Positions 45,532 through 58,329 are shown, numbered from the stretch's first letter. The stretch: 64,000 nucleotides of DNA from Geosiphon pyriformis (GCA_016748015.1 JAAOMT010000694.1:124001-188000); one strand, 5' to 3'. A program made the numbers and translations. The notes: generated from the sequence alone by a model not told the origin.

Positions 45532-46191
45532 ATGGTAGATGCAACAAGAAATATCAGAAAAATGGAAATTACAGACAACATCTACTCACTAGCACAACAA
45601 CTCTTTCAATTGATTCAACACCAAGAGATGGAAATTACAATTAATCAACAAACCATCCAATATCAAGACACTAGAAAAACATTGTCACATAGAACACAGA
45701 AGAAAACAGAAAATACCATTGACAAAATCATTGCGAAAGTAAAATTAGCAATAAAAGAGTTGACAAAAGAGTCACTATACCAAGAGTTGACTAAAAAAAC
45801 TTGAAATTAATGAATACAACAATTTCCAAAAAACTATTGTTATTTTTACTTGGGACAGCACGTGAATATCCAGAATCTATATATGAATAAAACAAAGTGA
45901 TTATTTGACACAAGAATACTACAACAATTAGAACATTTTGTGGAAAAGAACAACTTATCCACACAGGCCCAAACTATATACCGAATACACACAGCATTTC
46001 AGGATCGACCAGAAATCTTACTCAACAAAGCAATGGATATGGTTACCAGTAATCAATTAGAAAAAATCACCAATGCTCAATTTGAAGAATTACAGACTCA
46101 AATAACACAAGTAATTCTCGAAAATAAAATTCAGGAAATACTTCAAGAAGGAGAATTAACAGAGTTAGATTTCGACAAAGCTCAATATTAA
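45532..46191 (+). pseudogene. Element D ORF3, broken
   Basis: Open pieces 45532-45804 and 45940-46191, in the same frame, joined across several stops. The N-terminal part carries EITINQQTIQYQ and a Lys/Thr-rich helical stretch; the C-terminal part has EHFVEKNNL, NAQFEELQTQI and the acidic end ELDFDKAQY. It ends 13 bp before the LTR, so unlike A the C-terminus is not LTR-encoded. Function unknown. Confidence 0.65.
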
Positions 46192-46204
46192 AAGGAGGGA
46201 ATAA

Positions 46205-47054
46205 TGTTACTTATAGAAATATAGGGAATATATATTAGCATAGTTATTAACCAATCAGAAGTAGACATAGTAAAATGTGGAATTCCAGGATTCCAGGAAT
46301 TACAGAATTCTCACAAGAAATCACAAGATTCCAGAATTCCAGAATTTCTCTCAAAGAAATTGCAGGATTCTAGGAATCCTAAGATTCCTGTTGTGAAGAA
46401 TTGAGGAATTGAGGAATCTCAATTATGTATATATAGCAGTAGAATTAGAAACTAAAAAGACAGACCTCTCAGTTTAGATTTCATTTAGACAACTTTCCAA
46501 ACCACAAATAAATAACTGTTTGTTATCTCAAACTTGCTGCCACTATCAATACTTCATGTTGATAGTAATTGATACTTAACTACACTGGAACAATAGCTCT
46601 TGATCATGGCTATTAATGGAATACTAACTTGCAAATTGCCTTGGCTTATTTCTTTTCTTTTTTTATTTTATTTTATTTTCTTTATTTTTTGCTTTGATTT
46701 TATTGTTGTTTACTAACTCTATTAAGAATTAACACACAGGGTACTGACGTCAGGATAAACATGACTGGTAAAAGACCCAGAAATAAGGATAGAACACTCA
46801 ATTGAGGATAGCTTACCAGGAGGAATACCAGCCATCAAGCTGAGAAAGAAATTGACAAAACTGTGGTTTTGGGAAGCTACAGATAAAACTATTACCATTG
46901 AATCTCTGTCCATTATACAAAGAACTTAACTAAACCCTTCGAATACAAACTTTTTAAACACAAACCTTTAGATCACTATCAATTGCAACTAGATTTGAGC
47001 ACCAAGTTATGGGTTTGTTATTTAATTCAACACCAGAAGTAGTCACCTGTAACA
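46205..47054 (+). repeat. Element D 3' LTR
   Basis: 850 bp, TGTTACTTATAG to CACCTGTAACA. Motif cluster about 46275-46410, TATA 46428-46436. It differs from the 5' LTR mostly by transitions and short indels. GTGC (47055-47058) follows. Confidence 0.92.
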
Positions 47055-47058
47055 GTGC

Positions 47059-48170
47059 ATTCTTTGATTGTCTTCTATTTTCTGAGCAAGTTCAATAGCC
47101 ATATCTATTGTAAGATTATCTTTTAGAGCCAGGAAGGGCCAAAAAGCATAGAAAAAATTAATTCTCAATCTTTTTATAAAAGAGTAAATTTTTTGCTCTT
47201 CTGTCCAGTTTCTTTCATAGTTTATCTGCTTGATTAACTTTCTGATTGCTTTGGCATATTCAGTTACAACTTTACCAGGATCTTGAGTTCTTTTTTCTAA
47301 TTTTATGCACTATTTGGATATTAAGATAGAAGTTCTAAATTTTGTTTCAAACTGGGTAGTAAAAGAGATGTTGTTTTCTTTAGCATTTGCTAGTGTTCAT
47401 TTAATAATTTTTTGCTAAGCATTAGCATTGGTTTCTTGTGAGAACCAAATAGCAGAAGAGCCTTGAAGATAGCCACCAATGATTTGAAACTTATATTTAT
47501 TATCATATTGGTTGATTGTAACAGCTCTTTTAAAGTCATCTAACTATTCAATTGAATTTTGTGTATCACTTCTAAATAATAGTAATGAGATATTATTTTT
47601 TTATTCTAAAGCAGTTTGTATGCCTTGGAGGGCAACCAAAATGTTTTGTTGTATAGAATTATTAGCCATTGGTTCAGGAGTAGCTGTTTGTGTGGAGTGT
47701 TTTAATTCACTTAAGAAGAGATTAAAAACAAAAGCAGTTTAATAGCTTTCTTCTTCTGTTTCAAAGAGTGTTTTAGTTAGTTGATGAGCAGCAATCCAAA
47801 TATGAATTTGGTGATTTAGGTATTCAGAATCAGGGGGCTGTTGTTCAAAGATTGTGGAATATAAAAACTAATTAATGCTGTTGTTTTTTTCTTTAAAGTT
47901 GTCTTCAAAATAAGCTTGGTCAAAATAATAGGTTGTATAAGCTATATAAGTTTTAGCTAAATGTTCATTCAGGAATCAGTTCCAAAAGTCTTGGAATTGT
48001 CTACTAGATTGTTTTTTAATGGGAAAGCAAATCAAACAGGAGAACAAAGGATTAAATTCAATAAAGTTTAGATTGTTTTTGTTGTTTGTTTTAAAGTGTT
48101 CTTCTAATTGTTGTGACAAGTATAAATAATCATTCATACAATAGAAAACAAAGTGAATTTTGACAATATT
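47059..48170 (-). pseudogene. Element C gag, front part
   Basis: Minus strand. The frame can be followed from about 48165 with scattered stops: a helical N-terminal part (LEEHFKTNNKNNLNF), a linker ending in TATPEPMANNSIQQN, and a capsid-type core with FQIIGGYLQGSSAIWFSQE and VVTEYAKAIRKLIKQI. It stops at the D insertion and resumes at 27033. The + strand open frame 47512-47742 is its shadow. Confidence 0.7.
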
Positions 48171-48174
48171 ACAA

Positions 48175-48183
48175 GGAGCACCA
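48175..48183 (-). other. Primer binding site of element C
   Basis: TGGTGCTCC on the minus strand, six bases inside the 5' LTR end. It shares TGGTGCTC with A and D. Confidence 0.6.
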
Positions 48184-48189
48184 CTTTTA

Positions 48190-48929
48190 TGTTATAAGTT
48201 AAAATAACAAGTTAATGGATAGCAAAGAAGAACAGAATTGTAGGATAATAAAAGAAATCAAAAGGAATTCAACTTCAAAGAGTGAATTGAATAAGTATGG
48301 ATTCAATATGTGAGATCAGTCTCATAAAATATCTTAGTCACTATACTTTTCAAAAGATAACCAGGGAATCTGAAGGTAGAGAAATAGTTTGTACTGTCAA
48401 CAAATAATCACACATTGGTATAATTCTATGTTTTATGTTGGCACTCTTAGAATTTAATATCAGGTATTAGATGTATTCTTCAATTACATTTTATTTAATA
48501 ATTTTCAAATGCTATAATTACATGTTTTAGAAAAAAGATAGAGAATAACCAACAAGTAATCTTTTATTCTAAGATGTTTAAATACTTAAAAGTAGGGAAA
48601 GAAAAATTAGCAATAAGAGAAAGATTGAAATAAAAGTTGTTATTTTATTTATTTAATTTCTTTGATTTCTAATATGCATTTTTACAGTTAAGAGATCTAT
48701 TGCTTATATAGCTATCAAAAGTGGTCAATAATTAGATCAATAATCAAATTAATGATTAGGTTAATAATTAAGTCAATGATTAAGTTATTACTTAGGTCAA
48801 TAATCAGGTTAACAGTTAGATCATTGATCAAATTAATGATTACTATCTAAAAATATAGTGGCTAATTATATGACATCAGTGGCTAATACATGTAATAACT
48901 AATAAAAAGTATAAGTTTCAACCATAACA
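48190..48929 (-). repeat. Element C right (5') LTR-B
   Basis: 740 bp and uninterrupted. It reads through the point where element A split the left copy, which shows the empty site. It carries the 12-bp array 48723-48842 and, on the minus strand, TATATAAG at 48703-48710, about 12 bp past the array. ATAT at 48930-48933 is the right target duplication. Confidence 0.92.
48723..48842 (-). promoter_or_regulatory. 12-bp tandem array in LTR-B (ten units) upstream of TATA
   Basis: Ten contiguous degenerate units of the GGTCAATGATCA type. Unit number differs between copies (nine, ten, five), while the distance to the TATA box is constant, which fits a repeated protein-binding site that expands and contracts. 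Confidence 0.7.
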
Positions 48930-48933
48930 ATAT

Positions 48934-51900
48934 TTTATAAAGTTATTAAAGTTTAAAATTAGCCACTTTTATTATTAATTTTTAATTTTCAGATGCCAAT
49001 CAATTAGATTTTAGCCAATCAGCAATCATTAAAATTATGTTACCATGTGATAAATTATCAAAGTATTATCATTTTTAGAAAGGCTTTTAATTAATATTAA
49101 TCTAATCTTTAAATGATTACTTTTTTATAAAAATATAATATTTCTCAGTTTGCATGTCTTCTACTGATAACATGGTATTATTAATTATGAATATTTTATT
49201 CATATTACTATTATATTTGGTTGTCATTATTAAAACAGAAACTCAATATTGTTTACATTAGATACTAAAAAAATTGTAAAAGTACTATGAGCAATTGTTA
49301 AAGAATTTGGAAATGTTATTTGTGCTCTATTTGTAACCTTGTATCCCTTTTAATAAACATCAAAAACAACCAGCTTTGGTGTTGAGAACAGCAGATTTAA
49401 GACAAAAATTAGAATAATTGTGACATAATTGGCTATTAGCCTAAAAGTAATACTGTAAGTAAAATTTTTAGTATTAAGAGACATTACAAAAAATTAATTA
49501 CTTATTTTAACTTTTATATCTTAAAACAAAGATACAGCTTAAATTTTATGAAAAAATTAATGTAATTAATTTTTTAATAAATGGACTCTGCAGTAAATTA
49601 TAAATGGCTTATCTTTTTTGCAGTATTATATACTATAATATTTGAAACACATGTCTTAGAGTGGACAATACTATTTGATAGCTTGGTAGATATCTTTAAT
49701 TTGTTTTTATCTGTGGTTAAAAAAGTCTGCCAAATACTTTTGTAAACACTATAATTGTTAACTTTCATGTAATTTTTAGGTTTTTTTGTATAGTAAGTTC
49801 AATATCTGTCTTATTATCTAATGTTTAATTAATAATTTATATTTTATTAAAGTTGGTTTCCTCTTTTACATGTTTGTTTTTATTATGTAGATATATTAGT
49901 TTAGGCAAATATAAGGTTTTTTTGGAGATTTTGGAATAAAGTCTTCAAAATAGATCAGAAGAACTGGATAAAGTAATGTTATAGTCAAAAACAATTAATC
50001 ATATAACTTGACCATTAAATTAGACAAAATATATAGCTGGCTGATATTGTATTATCCAAAACTCTAATTTTCAACTTTATTTTCCCAAATGTTCTATTCT
50101 GCATATGCTGATTTTCAAAGACATTTGTCAGTTTTTGTTGTTGTATAGTGACATATGATGAAGAAGATATGAATGAAAAAAAAATTTGTTTATTTCAAGT
50201 TTTTGACATATTATCAAATGGTTTTTAATTAAGAATATGCTGTATAAAAAAAATCAAAGCAGATTTTGCTGAAAAACTTTCTATAATTTATGATGTTAAA
50301 TAATGTATTATGTATATTAATATAACTTTAAACACAAGAAGAGTATTTTCTCAATCATTAATAGTAGTAAAAAATTTTAATGCCACCATATATAAAGATT
50401 CATATACATAGATATTATTGTCATCAAATTTTTCAAAATATTCTATAAATAAATTTCATGAAATTAATTATATAATAATTTCAAAACAAATGTTATTTCT
50501 CAAACATAATCTTTATGTACATAATATAACATTTTCTTACAATATTTTACAACATATGTTCTTTAATGACCAATGTTTTGAACACTTTTTTTTTGTAAAA
50601 TTTTAGGAATAGATTGTGTTTTATCTGATAAGAAAAATAATTAAAAGCTTAAAAATGTAAAACATAAAAGTAGTATTCATAATTAAAAATTAACTTGATC
50701 AGATTTGAAAAAAAAATCTATAAATCATTTTTGCAATCTATAAAAGATAAAAAACAGTAAGCAACTTTAAAAATTTTGACTAGTATTATTTTTATTATAA
50801 TATGAATACTTATTTTGAATTCACAAATAACTTTTTAATAATTATAATATTATATTTTAAAGAATTGCTTAGATTTAAAAATATACAAAATTCTTTGTAA
50901 TAAAGATTTCTGGTTAAATTTAATATTTAAATGATAAATTATACCAAAGAGAAATATAATAACTAAAATACCTATTATGTATTTAATTTAATTATAATTT
51001 AGTTTTAGAATTAGTTTCTTAGACTATAAAAAGAATTTTAATTGTTGAATATTTCAACAACTTATTAGAATATAATATATAATAGCTTATTATAATAATC
51101 AAAAAACTTATATTAGTTGATGTTAATTTAGAAGAATCAAGTTGGAATTAAAAAATCTTTGGCTTTATCTTAATTAAGAGAACTAAAATTGTCTTAAAGC
51201 TTATAATCTTAAATAACTCTTTTTTGTTAATATTGTACATTTTTTAATAAGTTTATTTTGATACAAAAAATATATAAAACATATTAATTTAAGTAGATAA
51301 AACCCAAATTTTTTTATAAAGGCTTAATAAATTTCTTACTTATAAGAATTTGACATCTTTGAAAATGTGTAAATTATTATTAAAATACATGGCATTTTCA
51401 AAATCAATTGCAAGTTCTAATTGAATTCATAAATAAATAATATTTTTTTCAAATTTTCTGTTAATATAATATAAAAAACATATGTTAAATGTTAAACAAC
51501 TAGTGGAAAAGAAGTGCATAGTACTAACCTTAATTATATTTAAGGATCTTGGCTCTTTAATCACATTATCCATAAATAATTCAGCATATTGTTGACTACT
51601 AAATATGAAAATGAGAGATCACAACTAGGCTGTAATACTAAAATTGAAATCTATATTAAATATTCTTACTTACTATCTTTTTGATCAACAATCATTTGCA
51701 ATAAATCTTTTATCAGTTCTGAAAGATTTGCTTCAATTTAAAAATTAAATTTTTTTTGAATTGGTTATTTAATTATCAATGTTAGACTTTTTTGCCCAAA
51801 TTTTTTGTCATAAGTCAAAAAAATTTTTGTGATAACTATTTTTATTGATGTTACCTGAATTTTCAACTCAAATGATTTCCTTAATTCCAATAAAAAAATT

Positions 51901-52133
51901 TTTTTAATGAATACTAAAAGAGCTTTTTTTGATTGCTTCTTATTCAGAACTACATAACAGAAATTAAAATTTAAATTGGAACCAAAGAAATTTAAAGAAT
52001 ATATATATACTTAAATTAAAAATACTATTTCCATTGTGATACAATTTTGTTGTATAATATTACATGGTTTAAATTCTTTAATTCTGTCCAAGCACCAATT
52101 ACACATTAGATTAATATTACATTACATAAAAAA
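48934..52133. other. AT-rich stretch without a recognisable gene
   Basis: 3.2 kb between element C and the transposase pseudogene. The longest open frames (for example 50418-50606) are short, Phe/Ile/Asn/Lys rich and unsupported. It probably includes old flank of LINE-1 and other fully decayed repeats. No RNA gene or tandem array stood out. Confidence 0.5.
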
Positions 52134-53561
52134 ATGCCACTTTATTCTAAAGAAAAAAGAAAAATTAAAGATCAAGTTAGAAATACAAAAGAATCATATA
52201 AAAAAACACATCATACTACTTTAATAAATAATTATGATATTAAAGTAAATGAATTTAACAAACTAGATGTTAGTAATAAAAAGTAAATAACAATAATAAC
52301 AGTAAATAAAAGGATACAGAAGATATAGAAACTGTAATTAAAATAAATACAAAATTAAAAAAACTCAGTTTAGTATGAAAAATGACAATTATCTAGAAAA
52401 AAAGATGTAAGATTCTTACATAACAAAAAAAATACCAAAGTCAATCTATTATAATAAATATAGACCAAATGATTTATTCACCAAAACAGCAGTCAAAATT
52501 AAAAAAATTACCACTTTTTTAATATTAGTAATGCTCAAATTACAGACTTATAATGGCCCAAATCTAATGAATCTTCAAGCAATTCAGAAAATAAGATTAA
52601 TTCATATGCTAATCAAATAAAAAAAAAGCAAAAGTTAAAAGAACATTTAGAAAAACAACATACTCAGTTAACTGTTTTCAAATATAATTAAAAAAAGCCA
52701 TTTTTGAATATTTTATTTTGTTAAATAATAATAATAGACATAGAAAAATTAATGCCAGTTTGAAAATTGTCTAAAAAATTTTTATTGATGATAGTGTATA
52801 GAAAGCACAAAAAATTTGATATTTTGTAAAGTATTGGTTGCTTAATGATAAGCTTTCAATATTAAAACATAAAAAACACCAAAAAATAATTAGAATAATT
52901 AATAATGAAGACATTGTGAAAAGATGTTATATTTGAATTAGAAACCAAAACTTCAATGTTATTCCAGCCACATTTAAAAAATTCATCAAACATGAATTGT
53001 TTTCTAATATTGGAATAATGAAAAAAAAAACTATTAGTCTTATAACTGCAATAAAATGGCTCAAAATTCTTGGTTATTTATTCTAACAACATTATCAAGG
53101 CTTATATTATGATAAACATAAAAAAAATAATGTCTTGAAATCTTAAAAAAAAATTTAGAAAAAATATATGAGCATAAAAAATATATGTCAAAATATAAAA
53201 GTGAATTTATAAATTGAATATGTTCTAATTTATTTAATAAAGAAAAAGAAAGAGTTTTTGTAGTCCATAATAAATGCATCTTTTATTCAAATAATGATAA
53301 GCATGGCATATAAGCTAAGCATAAAAATTTGTTACTAAGAAAAAAAAAATAGAAAATCAATAATAATCAGTAAATTTCTAACTAAAATTAATAGATGTTT
53401 ATATTTACAACAAAATAATATAGAAAACTATTTTAATATATCAGAAAAGACACAATGCTATTTACAATCTGGTATAAATTAAGATAGTTATTAAACAGCA
53501 AACTATTTTCTTAAACAAATTAAATATAAAGCAATTCCAATTTTTGAGAAATTATATCCAG
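52134..53561 (+). pseudogene. DDE transposase pseudogene, first part
   Basis: The start aligns with MPLYSKEKRKIKDQ at 52134; the N-terminal part is basic and Ser/Asn rich. A helix-turn-helix-like middle near 52860-53090 includes HQKIIRIINNEDIVKR and FKKFIKHELFSNIGIMKKK. The first catalytic segment near 53260 reads VVHNKCIFYSNN; the family has His-Asp-Glu here, so Asp is Asn (G-to-A). It ends KAIPIFEKLYP at the D-type insertion. I recognise the family from memory as a DDE_3-like, Tc1/mariner-related transposase common in Glomeromycotina. Confidence 0.65.
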
Positions 53562-55171
53562 TATTACTCATAAAAAATTAAGAAGTTTAATAATATAAAA
53601 AATAGCCAATTAAAAATAGGCATAGTAAAAAAAAATTGCAGGATTCTAGAAATTTCAGATTTTTTTTCAAAGAATTGCAGAATTCCAGGAATTTTAGGAT
53701 TCCTGATTAGAAGAATTAAAGGAATTTAAAGAATCTTGTATAACATTAATTATGTAAATATTGTTATGAGTTGGAATAACAAGCTAACAGATAGCAAGGG
53801 AGAACAAAATTGTAGGGTGATGGAAATAATCAAAGGAGATTCAACTTTAAAGAGCAAATTGAATGAGTATGAATTCAATGTGTAAGATCAGTCTCATAAA
53901 ATATCTCAGTCACTATTCTTTTTAAAAGATAACTGGAGAATCTAAAAGTAGAGAGATAGTCTGTATTGTTAACAAATGATTACACTTGGTATAATTTTAT
54001 GCCTTATATTGGCGCTTTTAGAATTCAATATCAAGTATCAAATGTGCTCTTCAGTCACGTTTTATTCAATAATTTTCAAATACTACACTTATACATTTCA
54101 GAAAAAAGGTAAGGAATAACCAATAAGTAATCTTTTATCTTTTAAGATGTTTAGATACTTGAAGGTAGAGAAAGGGAAATTAGTGATAAAAAAATGATTG
54201 AGATGAAAGCTTGTTATTTTATTTATTTGATTTCCTTGATTTTTTCATGTTTTTCTAAAGCTAAGAGATTCATCACTTATATAGCTGTCAAAAGTGGTCA
54301 ATAATCAGATCAATGATCAGGTCAATGGTTAGGTCATTGATCAGGTCAATGATCACTTTCTAAAAATAGTGTGGCTAATTTATGTGACATCAATGGCTAA
54401 TACATGTAATAATTAATAAGAAGTATAAGTTTCAACCATAACAATATAATAAGAGTATTAAAAACAGAAAAAGTCAGAATTCTATTAAAACAAAAATCCA
54501 AGTTAGCAATAACTAATTAACTAATATTTTTCTCTTCAAAAAATAGTTTTTTATAATTTAAAGCAGAATTATTAATATCAATAAACATACTTATTATTAT
54601 CTAATCCATGTTATTGTTGCTTAATTAACAAATCTTAATCAATTTTTTTACTATCAATAACTCATATTGATAGTTATTAATACTTAATTACACTAGACCA
54701 ATAATTCTTAATTATGACTATTGATAAGATACTAATTTTTTATTTTTTTTGTTATTTTCTTTTATTTTATTTTATTTTATTTGTTTACTAATTGATTAAG
54801 AAATAACATGTAAAGTTATCAACATTAAAAAAACTGGTTAAAGACCTAGAAAATAAGGATAGAAACTCAGAAATTAAGAATAGCTTACCAAAAAAAACTG
54901 GTCATTAAGCTGAGAAAAAAATTCACAGTAATTATTTCAGAAGAGTATTAATATTATAAAAAAACTGACCATTAAGCTAAGAAAAAAATTCATAGAACAA
55001 AGTTCCAGAAGAGTACTAAACAACTATTGAATTTTTGTTTATTATACAAAAAACTTCACCAAAACTTTCAGATCATGAAAATTTTCAGAAACCAATATTT
55101 ACCAATAGCTATTGAATACCATGTTATAAGTTTGTTATTTATTTGACCCACCCAAATAATTACCTGTAATA
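53562..55171 (+). repeat. D2 5' LTR, split by solo LTR-B
   Basis: Pieces 53562-53761 and 54448-55171. It starts TATTACTCATAA and ends CCTGTAATA. It has motif cluster remnants (about 53630-53720), an A/T-rich tract and AGCTTACC near 54885. A stretch around the ATTCACAG/ATTCATAG boxes (about 54890-55010) is tandemly duplicated. Confidence 0.8.
53762..54443 (-). repeat. Solo LTR of family B
   Basis: 682 bp, TGTTATGAG to CCATAACA, with a perfect ATAT duplication (53758-53761 and 54444-54447) inside the D2 LTR. It has a five-unit 12-bp array (54296-54355) and TATATAAG on the minus strand (54276-54283). No internal region, so it arose by LTR-LTR recombination. Confidence 0.92.
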
Positions 55172-57275
55172 TTTGGTACTTCTTGTAAAATATAATTCAA
55201 CAAAGAATCAGCACCAACAGCAATCATTTAGAACAGTGGCAGAATCAGAAGTAATAAAGACAAATCACTTAAGATTTGCAAAAGCCTTATTCTAATACTA
55301 TCAAACTTATTTTGGACTGACTAATAACCATTGGCCAACAGAATTAGCCTTTAATTTTTACATTAACAAAAAATTAAATCTTACTTGGAAGACCAAGAAA
55401 ATCTAGAAACCACACTCAAAAATTTCTATAATAAATTACTCTAAAACACCACTCTTTTACAGAATTATCTGTTTACTTTATTAATCACAGAGATAAATAG
55501 AGAAATTAAGAAACACACTCAACAGAATTTTCTTATTATCTTTGTAAACAATAAAAGAAAAAAATTACAAACCTTTATAAAAACATCAAGAAAAATACAA
55601 CCACCTATTTGGAAGAAATCAAGAGTTATTTTATTTATTCATCCATTATATTACTACATATTAGGAAGTACTATCTATATACTATTTAGATTCATATTAC
55701 AACTAATAGCAAAAACACCAATAATATAAGTACTATTTCAAATAACCAAAAAAAAGCCAGATTATTAAGAATCTACAGTAATTTTTTGAAAGATTTAAAT
55801 TGCAACCAACAATTCCATTAAGACTTTGATTATTGCCACCTTAATCAGATTTTAGAGTCATTAATCCTTGGAAAAGAACTGACTTAGAAGAAAAGAAAAA
55901 CAATAATCAAGAATTTAATTATTAAAATCCGATTTTAAAAAACTTGAAAATACAAACTCTGATTGTTTCAACTTAGCAAAACCCAATCAATTCAAACCTG
56001 CTTCTATTGTTTCTTAAAACTTACCTACAGTAATTTTAATTAATTTACCATCAATTGTATTATGTGTTATTTAACAACAAGCTTAGCAACAACAACTTTA
56101 GCAGCAACTACTACAACAACTGTTATTAATAATATACACACTAATTGTTAAATTAAAGAAATTTACAGACAAAGAAAACAATGTTTAAGTCTTGTTAAAT
56201 AATATTACTAAAGCCATTACAGCCAATAATTAAAATAATGCTAGAGCTTTTTAGGCAATCCTATATTTCTTATAAAATACTATTAACTTATAATATCAAA
56301 GCTTAATCCAGAAACCCCAAAAATTTAATGCCTTTAAAACTGAGTTTCTAAGATATTTTAGTAATAATAACAGCATTAATTGTTTGACAACTGCCTTTAC
56401 TACTATTAAGCAAAAAAATACTGAAGCAGTTACTATATACTTAAGATGCTTTTACAAAAATCTGTGCCAAATACAAGTAATTGATGTGAATTATTTCATA
56501 CTGCCACAAATTTTAAACCAATTTATTCATAAACTGCATAATAATTTTTTACAATGTGTAGACTTATTATATCTACAAATGCTCTAAGATGCAATTATAC
56601 ACACCTGAAATTTTGAATTAGCTAAACTTAAAGCTAATTATGCCCAAGTTATTAATTTAGTGATGAACAAATTATCTGATTTAAACTTGAAATTAAAACA
56701 ATTTAGTGATTCCATTAATCAAAAATTAAAGAGATACTTAGCTAACAATCAAGTTATTTATTAGCCTTTATATTATCATAACAATCAAGAAAACTCCAAT
56801 TATTTCCAAAATTAATTACATTCATTATTATTATCAACATCAAATTAACTATGACAACAGAAAACATATAATTGTTACCATTGTGGTAAACAAAAACATT
56901 TACAAATAGACTGCCAATTAAGATTAAATAACCAATGATCAAAAAATCAATATTGAAACTCTGATTGCTGATTCTAAACTCCAAATTACAATCCAAATCA
57001 AGACCAATATCAGCTTTATTACACCTAAATAATACAATAACCAATATATATATTTCTAATCTATCAAACTTCAACACCAATAATATATTAACCATAGCCA
57101 CAAATCATTTATCAATTGCAACAACTTCAAATACTGCCACAAAACTCAACTTAAATGGCACTTAATAACCCAAGACTAATACACATTCAACAAAACTAAA
57201 GATTGATGATAGTTGTTTATTAATTGATTTTTAGTTCATTAAGCCAATTATCAGAATTACACCAGTGGAGTTTAA
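55172..57275 (+). pseudogene. D2 gag, strongly decayed
   Basis: It aligns with element D gag from about 27950 to 39960 (across the A' site, so it predates or escaped that insertion). Readable parts: AESEVIKTNHLRFAKALF (about 55238), the Pro/Gln-rich region (about 56060-56150), and 56384-56587 with TAFTTIKQKNTEAVTIYLRCF. A knuckle remnant near 56875-56920 reads CYHCGKQKHLQIDC and still has the CX2CX4HX4C ligands. It ends abruptly at the inverted LTR. Confidence 0.7.
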
Positions 57276-58099
57276 TGTTACAAGTAATTATTTAAGATGT
57301 TAATACAAATAACAAACTCATAATTTAATACTTAATAACTGTTGATAATATTAGTTTCTGAAAGTTTTTATGATCTGAAGATTTTGGTTGAATTTTTTGT
57401 ATAATAGACAGAAATTTAAGTATTGTTCAATAGTCTTCTAGAATGTTTATTTTATCAATTTTTTTCTTCAGCATAGTGGTCAGTTTATTCTAGCAGTTAT
57501 GCTTTTCTGATAAGTTATCCTTAATTTTTGAGTTCTATATTCTTATTTTTGGGTCTTTTACTAGGCTATTCTTAATGTCAATGTATTTAATGCTTAATTC
57601 CTTTAATTAGTTAGTAAACACAAAAGCAAATAAAAAATAAAAAATAAAAAATAAAAAATAAAAAATAAAAAAAATAAAAATTAATATTTTGTTAATAACC
57701 ATGATTAAGAGTTATTGGTTCAGTATAGTTAAGTATAGAATATTATTAACATGGAGTGTTAATAATAAAAAAATAATTAATATTTCTTAATTAAATAATG
57801 ATAACATGGATTTAGACAATAATAAGTATTTTATTAATATTTAATGATTTTATTTTAAGTTATAAAATACTATGTTTTTTTGAAGAGAGTGGTAATAGAA
57901 TAATTAGTTATTGTTAACTTAAATTCTGAACTGTTTTCTCTGTTTCTAATACTCTTGTTATATAAGATTTCTTGGATTTCTTTAATTTTTTAGCCAAAAA
58001 TTCTGAATTTTCTAGAATTTTAATATTCCTTTTTTACTATGTCTATTTTTAATTGGCTATTTTATATACTATTCTAATTCCTAAATTTTATAAGTAACA
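57276..58099 (-). repeat. Inverted LTR-D at the right end of D2
   Basis: Complete LTR-D on the minus strand: its start (TGTTACTTATAAA) faces right at 58099 and its end (CTTGTAACA) faces the gag at 57276. It includes an AAATAA-type simple repeat (57628-57675). Confidence 0.8.
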
Positions 58100-58329
58100 C
58101 CATATTTGTTTTTGATAATAGCTCTAATTATATACTATTTAGTAAAAATGCTTTAATTGCAAACAGAATGAATTTAAGTCCAAATGGAAAGCAATCATTA
58201 ATGTAAGATACTTTTTTTGGATTAAATAATTAATTACAATTAATAATCTTCTTAAAAACATATTCAAATAAAAAACTTTGAGGATTGCCTAAAAAAATTA
58301 AACAAGTATTAATAGAATAAAGAAAATAA
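58100..58329 (+). pseudogene. DDE transposase pseudogene, second part
   Basis: It resumes with IFVFDNSSNY (second catalytic Asp kept), then KNALIANRMNLSPNGKQSLM, DTFFGLNN and LRGLPKKIKQVLIE-type sequence, with a few stops and one shift. It ends at the solo LTR-A insertion. Confidence 0.65.

Larger units (their letters stand above)
27038..47054 (+). mobile_element. Element D: Ty3/Gypsy retrotransposon with dUTPase, split by A'
   Basis: LTRs 27038-27908 and 46205-47054. Flanks are GTGT (27034-27037) and GTGC (47055-47058), a 4-bp duplication with one C-to-T change, inside the gag of element C. Own length is about 10.2 kb after removing A'. Layout: LTR, PBS, gag (split), protease, Cys-rich region, acidic linker, dUTPase, RT-RNase H, separate integrase ORF, ORF3, LTR. 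Every coding part has stops or shifts. Confidence 0.9.
11509..48929 (-). mobile_element. Element C: Ty3/Gypsy retrotransposon with two nested insertions
   Basis: LTR-B copies bound it: 11509-21858 (split by element A) and 48190-48929. It is flanked by ATAT at 11505-11508 and 48930-48933. Own sequence is about 7.8 kb once A and D are removed. Order on the minus strand: LTR, PBS, gag (split by D at 27034-27037/47055), zinc knuckle, protease, RT-RNase H, integrase, ORF3, LTR. Unlike A and D it has no recognisable Cys-rich region or dUTPase between protease and RT. All genes are broken. It inserted just downstream of the LINE-1 ORF. Confidence 0.85.
53562..58099 (+). mobile_element. D-type composite (D2) with LTRs in opposite orientation
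   Basis: Forward LTR-D (53562-55171, split by a solo LTR-B), PBS-like TTTGGTACTTC, a decayed gag, then a complete LTR-D in the inverse orientation (57276-58099). Transposase coding sequence stops at the left edge and resumes at the right edge; flanks are CCAG and CCAT. There is no pol. It could be a rearranged element or two elements fused by deletion or inversion. Confidence 0.7.
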
